DNA of 64,000 bases, from NCBI RefSeq assembly GCF_036227205.1, contig NZ_CP109442.1, forward strand, positions 4,836,001-4,900,000. Reading direction: 5' to 3'. The notes under the pieces are model-generated. The model had not been told where the DNA came from. It searched no databases and saw nothing but the letters and a program-made list of their open reading frames with translations. This DNA comes from Amycolatopsis sp. NBC_01480 (GTDB taxonomy: Bacteria; Actinomycetota; Actinomycetes; Mycobacteriales; Pseudonocardiaceae). Shown piece by piece: positions 15,580 through 27,201 of the stretch (the first letter of the stretch is position 1; each line of letters starts with the position of its first letter). The translations under genes were made by a program, and so were the position numbers.

Positions 15580-16890
15580 GTGGCGGAACTCGGCCAGACG
15601 ACCGACCCGAAAGCCCTGATCCCCGGCGACCCGGACGCGGTGTTCGAGAACGCCAGGGTCTTGCACGGACGCGCGCGGGAGGCGCTCGCCGCGGGTGATG
15701 CGCTCAACCGGATCGACACCGGGGCGTGGCGGGGACCGGCCTCGGACAAGTTCCACGAGGACCACCAGACCGAGGTCCCCCGCTGGGGCAACGCCGGTGA
15801 CTCCCTGGACAACGCCGCTCTCGCGCTGACGGATTTCGCCAACTGCCTGTCCTGGGCACAAGGCCAGGCCGCTGAGGCGATCGCGCAGTGGCAGCAGGGC
15901 GACAACGCCACCCGCCAGGCCAGGACCGACCACGACCGCGCGGTCGCCGACGCCGACACCAGGACACGGGCGAATGCGCAGCACGGCGACCCGACCGTGG
16001 TCGCGGCCCCGCCGTTCACCGATCCGGGCGAGGCCCAGCGCCAGGCAGCCCGGGACCTGCTCACCCGGGCCCGTCAGCAGCTCACCGGCGAGGGCGACCG
16101 GTGCGCCGAGGCGCTACGCGCTGAGGCGGCGCTGGCGCCGCAGGACTCCCGCAGGCAAGCCGACGCGAACTTCTTCGGCGGCATCTGGGACAGCGTCAAA
16201 GGGTTCGGCGAGGGCGTCTACGACCTGATGTCCGACCCGGCCGGGACGGTCGCGGCGATGGCGGTCAGCGTGGCGCACCCGGTGGACACGTTCAAGGAGA
16301 TCGTCGCCTGGGACGACTGGGCCGCGGGCCGCGGTGACCGCGCCCTCGGCAAGATCACCGGCGACGTGCTCGTCGGGTTTGCCACCTTCGGTGCCGGCAA
16401 GATATTCAGGGAACGCGTCGGCGGCCACAGCGAGGACGGCGAGCCGAAACCGGACGGACACGACGGTCCCGATCAGCCGGCCGCACCGGCACCCCGCCCG
16501 ATCTACGAACCGACCCGCAACCGGGTCAAGCTGCGCGAGTCCACCAAGCGGGCGATCTATCGCGATGCAGAGCGGGAACCGGACGGGACGGGTGACTTCG
16601 TGTGCCAGGCGACCCGTGAACGGATCCCGGCCGCCCACAACCCGGACGGCAGTCTCGTCAAGGTCAGCCCTGACACCGGCAAACCGGACCCGAACGGGAT
16701 GACCGTGCCCGAACCAGGCAAGGCCGAGTTCGGGCACCAGCCGGGCGACGAATGGTGGCGCTACAAGCAGGAAGCCGAAGCGGGTGGCTACGACCGGCAA
16801 CGGGTGATCGAGGACCAGAACGACCCCGATCGCTATCGGCTGGAGAGACCCGAGGCCAACCGCAGCCACCGCTACGAGCTACCACCGTGA
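15580..16890 (+). CDS. Type VII-secreted polymorphic toxin, GH-E nuclease tip
   Basis: The start is GTG 15580 or the in-frame TTG 15574, which overlaps the previous stop. The product is about 436 aa. Residues about 10-190 form a helical T7SS-signal-type domain (W-R-G-P-A-S-D-K-F near residue 50). A glycine-rich hydrophobic segment (about 205-275) follows, then a proline-rich linker, then the toxin tip. The tip has F-V-C-Q-A-T-R-E-R-I-P, A-E-F-G-H-Q-P-G-D-E-W-W and a final N-R-S-H-R-Y-E, the features of the HNH/Endo VII-like 'GH-E' nuclease family (conserved Gly-His and Glu). It probably cuts nucleic acid in competitor cells. Two candidate immunity genes follow directly. Confidence 0.82.
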   Translation: MAELGQTTDPKALIPGDPDAVFENARVLHGRAREALAAGDALNRIDTGAWRGPASDKFHEDHQTEVPRWGNAGDSLDNAALALTDFANCLSWAQGQAAEAIAQWQQGDNATRQARTDHDRAVADADTRTRANAQHGDPTVVAAPPFTDPGEAQRQAARDLLTRARQQLTGEGDRCAEALRAEAALAPQDSRRQADANFFGGIWDSVKGFGEGVYDLMSDPAGTVAAMAVSVAHPVDTFKEIVAWDDWAAGRGDRALGKITGDVLVGFATFGAGKIFRERVGGHSEDGEPKPDGHDGPDQPAAPAPRPIYEPTRNRVKLRESTKRAIYRDAEREPDGTGDFVCQATRERIPAAHNPDGSLVKVSPDTGKPDPNGMTVPEPGKAEFGHQPGDEWWRYKQEAEAGGYDRQRVIEDQNDPDRYRLERPEANRSHRYELPP

Positions 16891-16946
16891 TGACCGGTGA
16901 CGCTGAGGTACCGTGGAAACGCGAACAGGGAGCGGGGTGAGACGAG

Positions 16947-17354
16947 ATGACAGAGCTGGATCGGGAAGGCCGGGACCTGCTGCACTACGCCGCCAAGAAC
17001 GACGACGTCGCCGGTGTGCAGGACCGCTTGGCCGCCGGGGTCGACGTCAATCTGGCCGAGTCGCGCAGCCAGTACACGCCACTGCATTTCGCCGTGCAGG
17101 ACGGTGCCGTCAACGCCGCAAGGGCGCTGCTGGAGACGGGAGCCGACGTGCAAGCGGTCTACTCACCCGGCGCGACCCCGCTGCATCTCGCCGTGATCCG
17201 CTGGCGCAAGTCACCCGACGGCACGATGATCAAGCTGCTCCTGGAGCACGGGGCAGACACGTCGGCACCGGAAAAAAACGGCCGCACCCCCGCCGAGATC
17301 GCCAAAGGACAGTACGAGTTCCCTGACGAGCTGGCGGAGATGTTGCAGCGGTGA
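16947..17354 (+). CDS. Ankyrin-repeat protein, candidate immunity protein
   Basis: The product is 135 aa. Three to four ankyrin repeats are visible: D-L-L-H-Y-A-A-K-N-D-D, then T-P-L-H-F-A-V-Q-D-G-A-V-N-A-A-R-A-L-L, then T-P-L-H-L-A-V-I-R, each followed by L-L-E-x-G-A-D. Ankyrin proteins are known immunity proteins in polymorphic toxin loci. Its place immediately after the GH-E toxin and its GTGA overlap with the SUFU gene support that role. The interaction itself is inferred. The start ATG has GGGG upstream. Confidence 0.85.
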   Translation: MTELDREGRDLLHYAAKNDDVAGVQDRLAAGVDVNLAESRSQYTPLHFAVQDGAVNAARALLETGADVQAVYSPGATPLHLAVIRWRKSPDGTMIKLLLEHGADTSAPEKNGRTPAEIAKGQYEFPDELAEMLQR

Positions 17355-17869
17355 ACGATTCCCGCATCGACGAGCACCTCACCCGTCACCTCGGAGCCGG
17401 CGAGGTCGACACCCGCATCGGGAACGTGGAGATCTGGCGGCACGAACGGCCCGAGTTCGTCAGCTTCGCCACCCACGGCCTCGCCGGGCTACCCATCGCC
17501 GCGGTGTATCCACAGGAATTCGTCTGCTCCGTCAAGCCAGGACAGGACGGCGCCGCCCTCTACATCGTGCGCGCCACCCTCGAGCTTGTCCTGCAGGGAC
17601 GCAGAGGACTGGTCAACAACCAGATCATCCCGAACGGGCAGCCACTGCTGGCACGCACCGACATCAGCGGAATCCTGGTCGGACCGCACCCCTACCTGGA
17701 GGACACATTCAGCGTCGTCTTCGACGGCGATCGCCAGGTCCTGGCCGAGATCATGACCCTGATACCGCTGACCAGCACCGAAATCGCGCGAGCCAGCGAA
17801 GCAGGCGCAGACGCGCTCATCGACTTCCTCGAGGAAACCGATCCACCTCTGCTCGACGTGACACGGTAA
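17351..17869 (+). CDS. SUFU-family immunity protein
   Basis: GTG 17351 overlaps the ankyrin stop (GTGA). The product is 172 aa. It has the bacterial SUFU-domain layout: F-V-S-F-A-T-H-G-L-A-G near residue 38, then P-I-A-A-V-Y-P-Q-E-F, L-A-R-T-D-I-S-G-I-L-V-G-P-H-P-Y in the middle, and I-M-T-L-I-P-L-T-S-T-E-I near the end. SUFU-fold proteins are among the best-known immunity proteins of nuclease-type polymorphic toxins. It probably neutralises the GH-E tip or acts together with the ankyrin protein. It is the last gene of the operon. Confidence 0.85.
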   Translation: MNDSRIDEHLTRHLGAGEVDTRIGNVEIWRHERPEFVSFATHGLAGLPIAAVYPQEFVCSVKPGQDGAALYIVRATLELVLQGRRGLVNNQIIPNGQPLLARTDISGILVGPHPYLEDTFSVVFDGDRQVLAEIMTLIPLTSTEIARASEAGADALIDFLEETDPPLLDVTR

Positions 17870-17984
17870 CCGCGAAACAGACCGGATCGCGACCGCGCGG
17901 GGGAAGCACAAGCCGAGTCGGCTGCCACGGGCCCGGCCGCGGCAGCCAGGGCACGGCCTGTGTCACCCTGCCCCGGCCGGGTGG

Positions 17985-18533
17985 TCAGCCGATGCCGAGG
18001 ACGGATTCGGCGGTGGTCCAGTCGGTAAGGAGGGCGTGCTGGGCGGCGGAGAGGGTGGCCTTCTTCGCGCAGACGGCCTTCTTCACCGCGTTCTCGACGG
18101 AGTCCTTGCTGCGGGAGTTTTCGTTGCCGGAATGGGGTTCTGGCCAGAGGTTCTTCGGGTCCCGGGGCGCGCCACCGACTTCGAGCGGGAGGAAGTGGTC
18201 TTCCTCGTAGTCGCTCATGTTCGTGTCTTTGTAGCCGTAGTCGGCGATGCCCTGCTTCTTCAACGCATTGGTGTAGGACGTGGGCGGGCGGACCGTGGCG
18301 GTCCAGCCCGACACGCAGATCGTCGACCCGATCGTGGCCTGCGTGACGTCCGGGTTTGTGGCGCCCGGGGTGCAGGCCGGGTCCGGCAGCGGCAGGTAGG
18401 ACTGCGAACAACTCGCCGCCCTGGCCGCCGGCGTGTGCGCGACGGTGGTGGTGGCATGCGCAGCCGGCATGACCAGGCACAGCGAACCGGCCACCAGGAC
18501 AGCCGGCACCGCGAACCGTGAAAGTCGAGACAT
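17985..18533 (-). CDS. Secreted HNH-like protein, 182 aa
   Basis: ATG 18533 starts a signal peptide (R-F-A-V-P-A-V-L-V-A-G-S-L-C-L-V-M-P-A-A-H-A-T). The mature part has paired cysteines (C-S-Q-S-Y, A-C-T-P-G, S-T-I-C-V-S, A-V-C-A-K-K). It also has the block E-E-D-H-F-L-P-L-E-V-G-G-A-P-R-D-P-K-N-L-W-P-E-P, which is the E-D-H-(L/F)-x-P-L-E-x-G-G...N-L-W-P motif of secreted HNH-type nucleases. It is likely an extracellular nuclease, or a protein of that fold. It lies convergent to the toxin operon, and its own regulation is not visible. Confidence 0.75.
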   Translation of the reverse strand: MSRLSRFAVPAVLVAGSLCLVMPAAHATTTVAHTPAARAASCSQSYLPLPDPACTPGATNPDVTQATIGSTICVSGWTATVRPPTSYTNALKKQGIADYGYKDTNMSDYEEDHFLPLEVGGAPRDPKNLWPEPHSGNENSRSKDSVENAVKKAVCAKKATLSAAQHALLTDWTTAESVLGIG

Positions 18534-18689
18534 CGGAATGCTCCTCCCCAGAAATCAGTGCCCTCAGCGTCCGGCACAAGCAGAGCAAACGCCACCGACC
18601 TTCGCAGGAAGCCGTGAAGAATTTACCTACAGCTCAACCAATCTGACCGCAAAGCGTGCAATCAGGCAGGAATCGCCGCGACGACGCGG

Positions 18690-18990
18690 GGCGGTCCCAC
18701 GCAACCCGAGGTTGCCGGAGGCCGCGGGTTTCGTCCTGGGCCTCGACGACAGCTGGCAGGATTCAGCAGTGGCTTCGTGCCCATGCGCGGCGCCACCGAG
18801 GACGGCGAAGTCCATGTCTCGCCGACGTTGTCATCCTCAAGATCGACCCTGCCGATCACGGCGACCAAGTCGCCTTCGCGAACGCCTTGGGTTACTCCGC
18901 CCACCAACACTGGACCGGCTTCCGCGTCCGCCACGACGAACCGGCCACCCACCTCGACTTCTGGCTCGACAACACTGCCCGTCTTCCACC
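18690..18990 (+). pseudogene. Decayed remnant of a hypothetical gene
   Basis: Short pieces with high GC3 appear in successive frames: A-G-F-V-L-G-L-D-D-S-W near 18715, P-M-R-G-A-T-E-D-G-E-V-H-V near 18790, and D-V-V-I-L-K-I-D-P-A-D-H-G-D-Q-V from about 18818 to A-T-H-L-D-F-W-L-D-N near 18975. They look like one protein broken by at least two frameshifts. No family is recognised. The rest of the 18534-19303 interval holds no other gene. Confidence 0.4.
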
Positions 18991-19303
18991 ACGGCGCAGG
19001 TCCGTCCGGGGGCGCGAGCGTGTCGGCCGAAGAGACATTAGGCGACGCAGAACAGCCTGTCCGCGCGCCCGCCGTCGGTGTTCTTCCACGTGGCGTGGGT
19101 GCTCAGCTGTTGCAACTCGGGTCCGGGTCGGCGGGCTGGCATGGATGGGCGGCGGTGGTTCCTGCCTATGGCCTATCGCTGTGTACTTTTTGCCCTGTTG
19201 CGTGAACATTGTGCTGTTTTTAGGGAAACAAATGCTGTTGTCGCCTAACGATGACAGCGGGCTGGCGATCACGTTCTCTGAGTGAGCGACTGGGGGGACG
19301 TCG

Positions 19304-22300
19304 ATGGCCGGACGGTTGATGCGGTTTGTGCTGGTGTTGTCGTTGCTGGCTGGGTTGGTTGCTGCGTTGCCGGGGCCGGCAGCGGTTGCGGCGGGGCGGA
19401 TGGGTGCGGCTGCGCCAGTGAACAGCGTGCCGGAACAGCCACCGGTGGATCTGGGCAAGGTCTCGGTCGGTTCGCGAGCGGTGACGGAGTTGCCGCCGGT
19501 GGGTTCGCCGCAGCGCAAAGACCTCGATGAAGTGCGCGCCGCGGCGGATGCCGCCGCGGCGCGAGAGCGCACGAAGTTGACGCAGGTGCACGTCGCGGGT
19601 GCCGCGGCGCCGGTGACGTCGGCAGCTCCGGCGACCGCACGGGTGTCCTGCGGGGACGGGGGTGTGCCCTATGACTTGCGTTGGCAGGACCTCGGGCTGA
19701 CGGCACCGCCGTTTCTGCCGACCGGGGGCCGGCAGAAGCTGCGTTTGACCATGACCGGCGCAGGCTCGCTCGCGGCGGGCGCGGCATACGTGAGTTATCA
19801 CCTGGGTGGGCCGTCGGGTCTGCCGTGGGTGCAGTACGACGGCAATCCGCAGCAGGACATCACTGTCGCGTTTGGGCAGGGACAGACGGTCGACGTCGAA
19901 GCTTCGTTGGCGGGCTTGAGCCCGGGCAGCCATTACGTGGCGTGGGACGTGTTCGTGCGCGGTTATGGCTGGCTGAGTGAGCACGGGGTGTGCGCACTCG
20001 GTATCCAGTACAACGTGCCGAATCGCCCGCCGAACATCACGGTGCTGGGGCCCCCGAACGGTGGTACCTCGCTGTCCCGGACGCCGACGCTGGCCGCGGT
20101 GGCGGATGACCCGGACAAGTACCCGAACGGTGAGTCGCGTTACCGGTTCACCATGTGCGGCGACCAGGCGATGACGGCGTCTTGTCGCGACAGTGGGTGG
20201 CAGGACCACTGGGCTTACCAGGTGCCTGACGGCTACGCGCGGTGGAACGAGACCGTGTGGTGGAAGGTCGAGGCCACAGATGGCGCGTTGACCACGACGT
20301 CGCCGGTGCTGTCGGTGACGGTGGTGCCGCCAGCGCCGGATCGGTGGCGGACTGTCGGCAGCGGTCTCAACCTGGCGACGGTTCAGGGTGTCGTGCTGCC
20401 GTTCGGGATGTATACGCGGCAGTCGACCGATCTTGCGGTGGCTACCGAATCGGCGCCGAAGCTGGAAGTGACACGTGGCTACAGCAGCGCCGCGACGGTG
20501 GCGGGCTACGTCGGTGCGATGGGGCGTGGCTGGTTGGGTTTGTTCGATTCCCAGGTCAGCTGGGACGAGGGGCAGCAGGCGCTGACGGTGACTTATCCCG
20601 ATGGTCGTCAGCAGGTGTTCGGGAAGAACACGGACGGCAGTTATGCCTCCAGGTTGGATACCGGATCCAGCAACACGGTGCGGCTGGTGGGTGGTTTCTA
20701 CGAGGTCCAGACCGGCGGTGGCGAGGTGCTGCGGTTCGCCGGCGGCACCGGCCAGCTCACCGAGATCGTGGTGCGTCCCGCGATCTACAACAAGAGCCTG
20801 CGGCTCGATCGGGACGGTGAGGGCCGAGTCGTCGGGCTGACCCAGCTCAACTCCGGCCGCCGGATGCAGGTCGAGTGGAACCCGCCGGGTGTCGACCAGG
20901 GCTGCCGGAGCCGGGAGTTGCTGAAGGCGATCACCACGGAGGCGCCGCAGCCGGGGCAGGCGCCCACCCGGATCGAGTACCACTACACGGGGTGCGACCT
21001 GCTAGACGAGGTGTGCCAGATCGGGGTGGGATGCGAGCGCTACAGCTACGACAGCGCCGGTCGGCTGGTGGGCGGGACATCACGGGCCGGCCGGCCGCTG
21101 GACCGGGTTGTTTACCGCGCACCGGGAGCCGCGGAGGTCGCGCGGGTCGAGGTTGCGGCCGACACTGCGCAGGGCACGGATTTCCAGTATTTCGATCTGC
21201 CACCGAATGATCCGGAGCAGCAGGACTATCTCGATCATGTCAACCGGTGGGCCGGCCGCACAGTGCAGACCAGCGACGGCAAGGACCAGACCTACAAGTT
21301 CGACGAGCTGAACCGGCTGATCGAACTGGACCATGTGCCGGTGCGTACCGCGACCACGAACTACCGGTTGTGGAACTACAGCCCCTACACCGGGCGGCTG
21401 GAGACGTTCTTCAACGAAAACTTCGAGGTTACCCACATCATCCCGAACCCGAATGGTGATATCGGCACGCGCTGGAGTTACCGCAGCCCCGATCACATCG
21501 TCGGCGTCAACTACTCCTACGACTATTTCGCTGACGCGACCGATCCCCGCAATAGCAGGATGACCTCGGCAGCACCTTATGATGAATACACAAAGCCGTA
21601 TGTACCGGAGACCTTCGCCTACGCCGATTACCACGGTCTTCTGCAGTCTCGGACCCCGGCCCATGACACCGGAACGTCGGTGGGTGCGGAGCAATACAGC
21701 TACACCAACGGCATTGGCTCTCCGGAAGACCTGCTCTTCAGTGTGACGAACGGCGCGGGAACCACTACCTACGGCCGCAACGCGGCGGGCGATGTGACCG
21801 AACTACGCAATACCGCGACGGGCGCCCGGATAGCGGTGGAGCGGGACAATCTTGGCCGGATGCTGGCAAAGGTGGAGTACTCGGCGGCGTATCCGCAGGG
21901 CGCGCGCACCACCTACCGCTATGACACGGCTGGAAACTTGTCCGGTGTCACCGAGTCGTCCACCACCGATGCGGTGACCGGGGAAGCCCATCAGCTGGTA
22001 GTGGATCGCGTCTTCGACGGTGACGGCCGGTTGCGGTCCGAAACGGACTCCGACGTGCCCGCGTCGGCACGCTGGCTGGCGGCACATCCCGGGCAGGCCG
22101 ATGCAGATCCCTATATCCGGGTGTCGAGCTACCAGTACGCCGCGGACGGCACACTGGCCGAGCTGAGCAACCCCAACGGAGCGGTCTACCGCTACACCTA
22201 CGTGCGGGGCCAGGTCGCGACGGGTCACCGACCCGGCGGGCAACGTCGACACCTACCACTACGACAGCCAGGCCCGGCTGTTCCAGGTCGACCGGCGCAG

Positions 22301-25300
22301 CACGGACGGGGTCGTGCGACCGACATCGAAATACGGACACGACCCGGCGGGCAACCTGCTCTCCGAGATGGACGCCACCGGTCAGGTCACTCGCTACCGC
22401 TGGAGCAGCGACGGGCTGCCGACTCGCGCGGCCCGGGTTGTCCCCGCCAGCGGCACTACCGCGGAACGCGAAGTGGAGCTGTGGACCCGCGCTTATGATC
22501 AGCTGGGCAACGTCACGTCCGAGGTCGCGGCCGCCGGCACACGAACCACGACCAGCAGCTATTCCGTCGCGGGCCACCTGACCGACCAGGTCCTCGACCC
22601 CACCGGTGTGCGTCGCGCCGCCCACTACACCTACGACCAGTGGGGCCGCCCGATACAGGCCACGCTGTCGGACCAGTACCGCAGCGAAACGACCAAACTC
22701 GGGTACGACGACGGCGGGCGGCTCACCGAAACCCGCGTGGTCGCGTCGACCGGTGACCTGGTGACCACGAAGACCTACGACGAGTACGGCCGGGTGCTGA
22801 CTATCACCGATCCCCGGGGCGCAGCCGGGACCCCGGAGGCCTTCACGACCAGTCTCCGCTACGACGAGACGGGCCGCGTCGTGGAGGAGCGCGGCCCGCC
22901 CCACGAGGTCGAGGACTACAACGAGGCCGCCGCCACGATCAGCTCGATCACCACGTATGGCTACAACGCGTTCGGGGAGCAGGAGCACCTGCGAGACCCG
23001 CGCGGAGGCGTGACGACCGCCGAGTTCGACCGCCTCGGACAGACCCTCGCAGTGCACAGCCCGACCTACACTGCCCCCGGCGGCGCCCCGACCGACGGGG
23101 TGGTGCGGTACCACTACAACCTGCTCAACCAACTGGACGCGAAGACCGACGCGGTCAGCGGGCTGGTGACCTACACCTACGACGCCTATGGCGACCTGAC
23201 CAGCCAGACCGGCCCGAAGGACGGCGACAAGACGCCGGTCACCCGCTACGACTACGCACCGGGCGGCCTGCTGAGCCGGATGACCGGCCCGACCGGGGCA
23301 GTCGTCGACTTCGCCTACGACGCCTTCAGCCACGTCACCGCGAAGACCAGTGTGGTCCGCGTCGAGGGCTCCGAACCGGTCCGCTACAGCACGACGTTCG
23401 TCTACGACGACGCCGGACGCCTGATGTCCCAGACCGATCCCGACGACGTGGTCATCCTGTATGGCCACAACGGTGCGGGAGACACGACCAGCGTCGATCC
23501 CGGCCGCGGCAAGATGACCTACCGCTACGACTTCGCTGGCAACCTCGTCTCCCAGAGCGACCAGTTCAACCGGACGGCGGCCACCACTTACGACGACGCC
23601 GGTCGGCCTACTCAGACGAGCGTCTTCGGCGCCGGGCCGGGCCAGCAGCTTCCCGGTCCCACAACCACCTATGACGCGGCCGGGAACGCGATCACCATCG
23701 TCACCGGTGAAGGGCGCCGCAGCGAACGGACCTACGACTCGGCTAACCAGCTGCGCTCCATCACCGAGCACCCCGACCCGGACACGACCCTGACCACCTC
23801 CTTCGGCTACGACGCCGCCGGCAACCGCACCCGGGTCACCGACGCGGAGGGCAACACGACCTGGCAGACCTACACCCCGTGGCAGCTGCCCGAACGCGAG
23901 ATCGACCCGCCGACCGCCACGTTCCCCGCCGAGGCCGACCGCACCTGGACCACCGGCTACGACCCGTCCGGTCTGCCGAACACCGAGCAACGCCCGGGCG
24001 GAGTCACCGTCAGCCGCGTCTTCAACGCGGCGGGCAACCTCACCAGCGAAACCGGCGCCGGCCCGAACACCCCTGCCGCAACCAGAACGCTCGGCTACGA
24101 CCCGGCCGGTCGAGTGACCTCCGTCATCGACCCTGGCGGCACCCAGACGTTGACCTACGACGACCGCGGCCTGCTGCTGCACTCCGAGGGCCCCGCGGGC
24201 GCCTCCACGTTCGGCTACACCGCGGCAGGGCGAACCAGCGAACGCACCGACGCCAGCGGCACCTCCGACTTCTACTACGACCAGGTCGGCGACCCGTTTT
24301 TCGAGACCTACGCCAACGCCGGAGCAGTCACCACCCATTACAACGACGACGGCAGCATCGCCACACAGGACATCAACAACGCCACACGCACACCCAGCTA
24401 CGACGACTTCGGCCGCACTACCGGGCACACCCTGTCCGCCAACGGTGCCCCCGTCGACACGTTGACCTACACCTACGACCGTGACAGCAAGGTCACCAGC
24501 AAGACCAGCACTGCCGACCTCACCTACGGCGGGACCTACCGCTACGACGGTGCCGGCCGGCTGAAGACCTGGACACCCGCGGACGGTGCACCCTCGCAAA
24601 CCTACCGGCTCGACGGCGTCGGCAACCGGCTCACGACCACCAGCACCGCGACCGGTGCCAGCCCGGTCATCACCGAACACTCCACATTCGACACCCGCAA
24701 CCAGCTGCTGTCCCGTGAGTTGCCCGGCCAGTCCACCACGACCTACGACTACACGGCGCGCGGCACCACCGCCGGACGCACCACCACCGACGCCGCCGGC
24801 TCCGCCGTGTCCGCCTCGACCGTGTTCGACGGGCTCGACCGGATGGTCAACGACCACGGCATCGGCTACACCTACGACTCACTTGACCGGATCGCCAGCC
24901 GTAACAACGTCTCCTTCGGCTACGCCGGCGGCGAAGACAACCCCGTCCTAGCCCCCGCCGCCGACCCGGCACAGCAGGAAACCATCACCCGCGGCCCCGG
25001 CGGCGCAGCCACGGGCGTGAGCAACTCGGGCGGCTCGAACCTGACCCTGCCCGACAACCACGGCGACATCCGAGCACTGCTGGGGGTCGGCAACACCTTC
25101 GAGGGCACCCGGTCGTTCACCCCGACCGGCGAGTCCCGTGCCGCCAGCGGAACCACGACCGCGGCAGGGTTCCAGGGCGACTGGACCGACACCGGCACCG
25201 GCTCGGTCTGGATGGGCGCCCGCTGGCTCGACCCGCAGAGCGGCCGTTTCACCAGCCGTGACAGCAGCGCGCTGTCTGCAGAGAACGCGGCCGGCACGAA

Positions 25301-26648
25301 CCGGTACCTCTACGGGGCCGGCGACCCGATCGGCACCGTCGACCCCAGCGGGCACTCCGCCTTGCCGTGGGACTGGGGTGCCGGCAACTGGCTGGACGAC
25401 GTCACCCGAACTATCGGCGGCTGGGCCGGGGACCTCGGTGCCGCGGTCGGCGACAGCCTCGAATGGCTCTCGAAACTCCCGGTATGGGCGAAAATCCCGG
25501 CCAAGATCGGCGGCCGGTTCGTCCCGGTGGTCGGCTGGGGCCTGCTCGCTCTCGACGGGATCGAGTTGCTGCAAGGACTGCTCGCCACCGGCACTGACGC
25601 CGTGAGCATCCCCACCGTCGCCGCACCCGTGCTTGCTCAGCCTTACGTCACTCCCGCCGCGGTCAGACCCCCACCACCGCCTCCGCCGACCGTGGTGAAG
25701 ACCGTCACGCGGCGGGTCCCGGTGTCCTGGATGGAGCCGGAGAAAACCACCTACGCCCCCGGCTACCGCATTACGACCTACACCCAGCACATCGACACTT
25801 ACAAATACATCACCCTCTACTGGTCCAACGGCTTCACCCAGCCACTCCCGGGGTTCCTCGACGAATGGGCCACCTACACCTGGTCCGACGCGATCCCCAC
25901 CATCGACCCCAGTCAAGCCGAACGAGTCATCGTCGGCACCTCCGACGACATCTCCGGCCACACCGACGTCGGCTCACCGATGGACCATCTCGGCGGCTGC
26001 GGTCTGCAAGGCACCGAAATCGACTGCCTCGGCGAAGCACTCGGCCCCACCCTCGGCGGCTGCTTCACCCTCACCAGCACCATCCAAGGCTGCTACCCCA
26101 ACACCCCCAACCCTCAGGCCGGCGCTGGCAAGCAAGAACAACGCGGCACCCACGAAGACTCGGTTGTGGCAGGTGCCGAGGGCCGAGCCGGTGCGCCGGC
26201 CGATCCTCCGACAACAGTTCCACCCGCAGGACCCGGTGCGGGATCCTGTATGCCCGATCCAGAGGATGGCGACTGGGTAGATCCGAACCTGATCAACTTC
26301 TCGCAGCGGACCGTTTCGCCGAACGATTACGTTTCATCGATGCTGGATGGAAGCTGGGACTGGAACCGGCCGGGCACAGCGCTGAAGGTACTTGACCGTG
26401 CTGGCCAGTTGGTCAGTTACGACAACCGAAGGCTGGACGCTGCGCGTGAAGCTCGGCAACAGATACCAGGCTACAAGGCTAAGGTTCAACGTCTCGATCC
26501 GAATTCGCCAAACCCGGCTAAGACGTCGGGAATGAACTGGGACAAGAGCTTTGAAAAACGCATGACTAGCAAGCGTAACCAAGACGAGAACGGGTGTCGG
26601 GTACCCTGGCAGGGCCTCTACGAGCGACCTGACATTGAGGGGAAGTAG
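19304..26648 (+). CDS. RHS/YD-repeat secreted toxin 1, interrupted by one frameshift
   Basis: A signal peptide follows ATG 19304 (GGGGGGACG upstream). An N-terminal beta-sandwich region and YD repeats lead to Y-T-Y-V-R-G-Q, where the frame is lost at a GGG run (22222-22224). Removing one G restores V-T-D-P-A-G-N-V-D-T-Y-H-Y-D and continues through YD repeats to the RHS core end (R-Y-L-Y-G-A-G-D-P-I-G-T-V-D-P-S-G-H near 25320). Repaired length would be about 2447 aa. A hydrophobic segment follows, then a C-terminal tip (last about 135 aa) with I-N-F-S-Q-R-T-V-S and V-S-Y-D-N-R-R-L-D-A-A, reminiscent of ParB/sulfiredoxin-like toxin domains; this assignment is tentative. GC drops in the tip. A candidate immunity gene overlaps the stop. 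Confidence 0.8.
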
Positions 26649-27079
26649 TGAACAAACGCCTTCTTCGGCTGTGGGCCTCGGGCGCCACTCCTGCTCGCGA
26701 CGGGCTCTACAGGGTCGACGGCCCTGCCTGGGCGGTCGACGTTGACGGTCCTGCATTGTCGTGGTTCGAGATCGGCGCCCCGCTCGACCTGAATGACGTG
26801 CTGGCCGACCCTGAGGATGTCCTCGATATCGATGTCAGCGCCGAGGCGTCCCTGCCCCGAGGAGGCTCGGTGGTCTGCGGTGAGGGTGCCATGGGATCGG
26901 AGGGCTTCTTCGCGCGCCTGGATGCCATGGGAAGCCTGGTCTGGGTCGTGTCACTGCTTCACTCCAACCCGTTCTACGGGGTAGCAGTGGAAGAATCGGT
27001 GGCGACGTTCACCAACAACCACGGGAACTCGATCGATATCCGGCTTGATGCTCCCGAATTTGAATTGATTGAGTTATGA
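26648..27079 (+). CDS. Candidate immunity protein for RHS toxin 1
   Basis: The GTG start at 26648 overlaps the RHS stop (TAGTG), so the two are coupled. The product is 143 aa, acidic, with no membrane segment. Features are A-W-A-V-D-V-D-G-P-A-L-S-W-F-E-I-G-A-P, S-L-V-W-V-V-S-L-L-H-S-N-P-F-Y-G-V and F-T-N-N-H-G-N-S-I-D-I near the end. No family is recognised. The role is inferred from position alone: genes immediately after RHS toxin tips almost always encode the cognate inhibitor. Its somewhat lower GC matches that of the toxin tip. Confidence 0.65.
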   Translation: MNKRLLRLWASGATPARDGLYRVDGPAWAVDVDGPALSWFEIGAPLDLNDVLADPEDVLDIDVSAEASLPRGGSVVCGEGAMGSEGFFARLDAMGSLVWVVSLLHSNPFYGVAVEESVATFTNNHGNSIDIRLDAPEFELIEL

Positions 27080-27201
27080 GCCAGGAGGGTGAGGATGCCG
27101 AGCGGAACGGATGGGTTGCTGGCAACGTTTCGCCGTACGTCTGCGGACTCGTCTTCCGCGGGGATGCGCAGGATCGGCTCCGCCACCGGGGCATTTGACG
27201 G

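Noticed and set aside
21948..24857. 969-codon open frame on the minus strand
   Set aside because: Antisense shadow of RHS 1 YD repeats, same reason as above.
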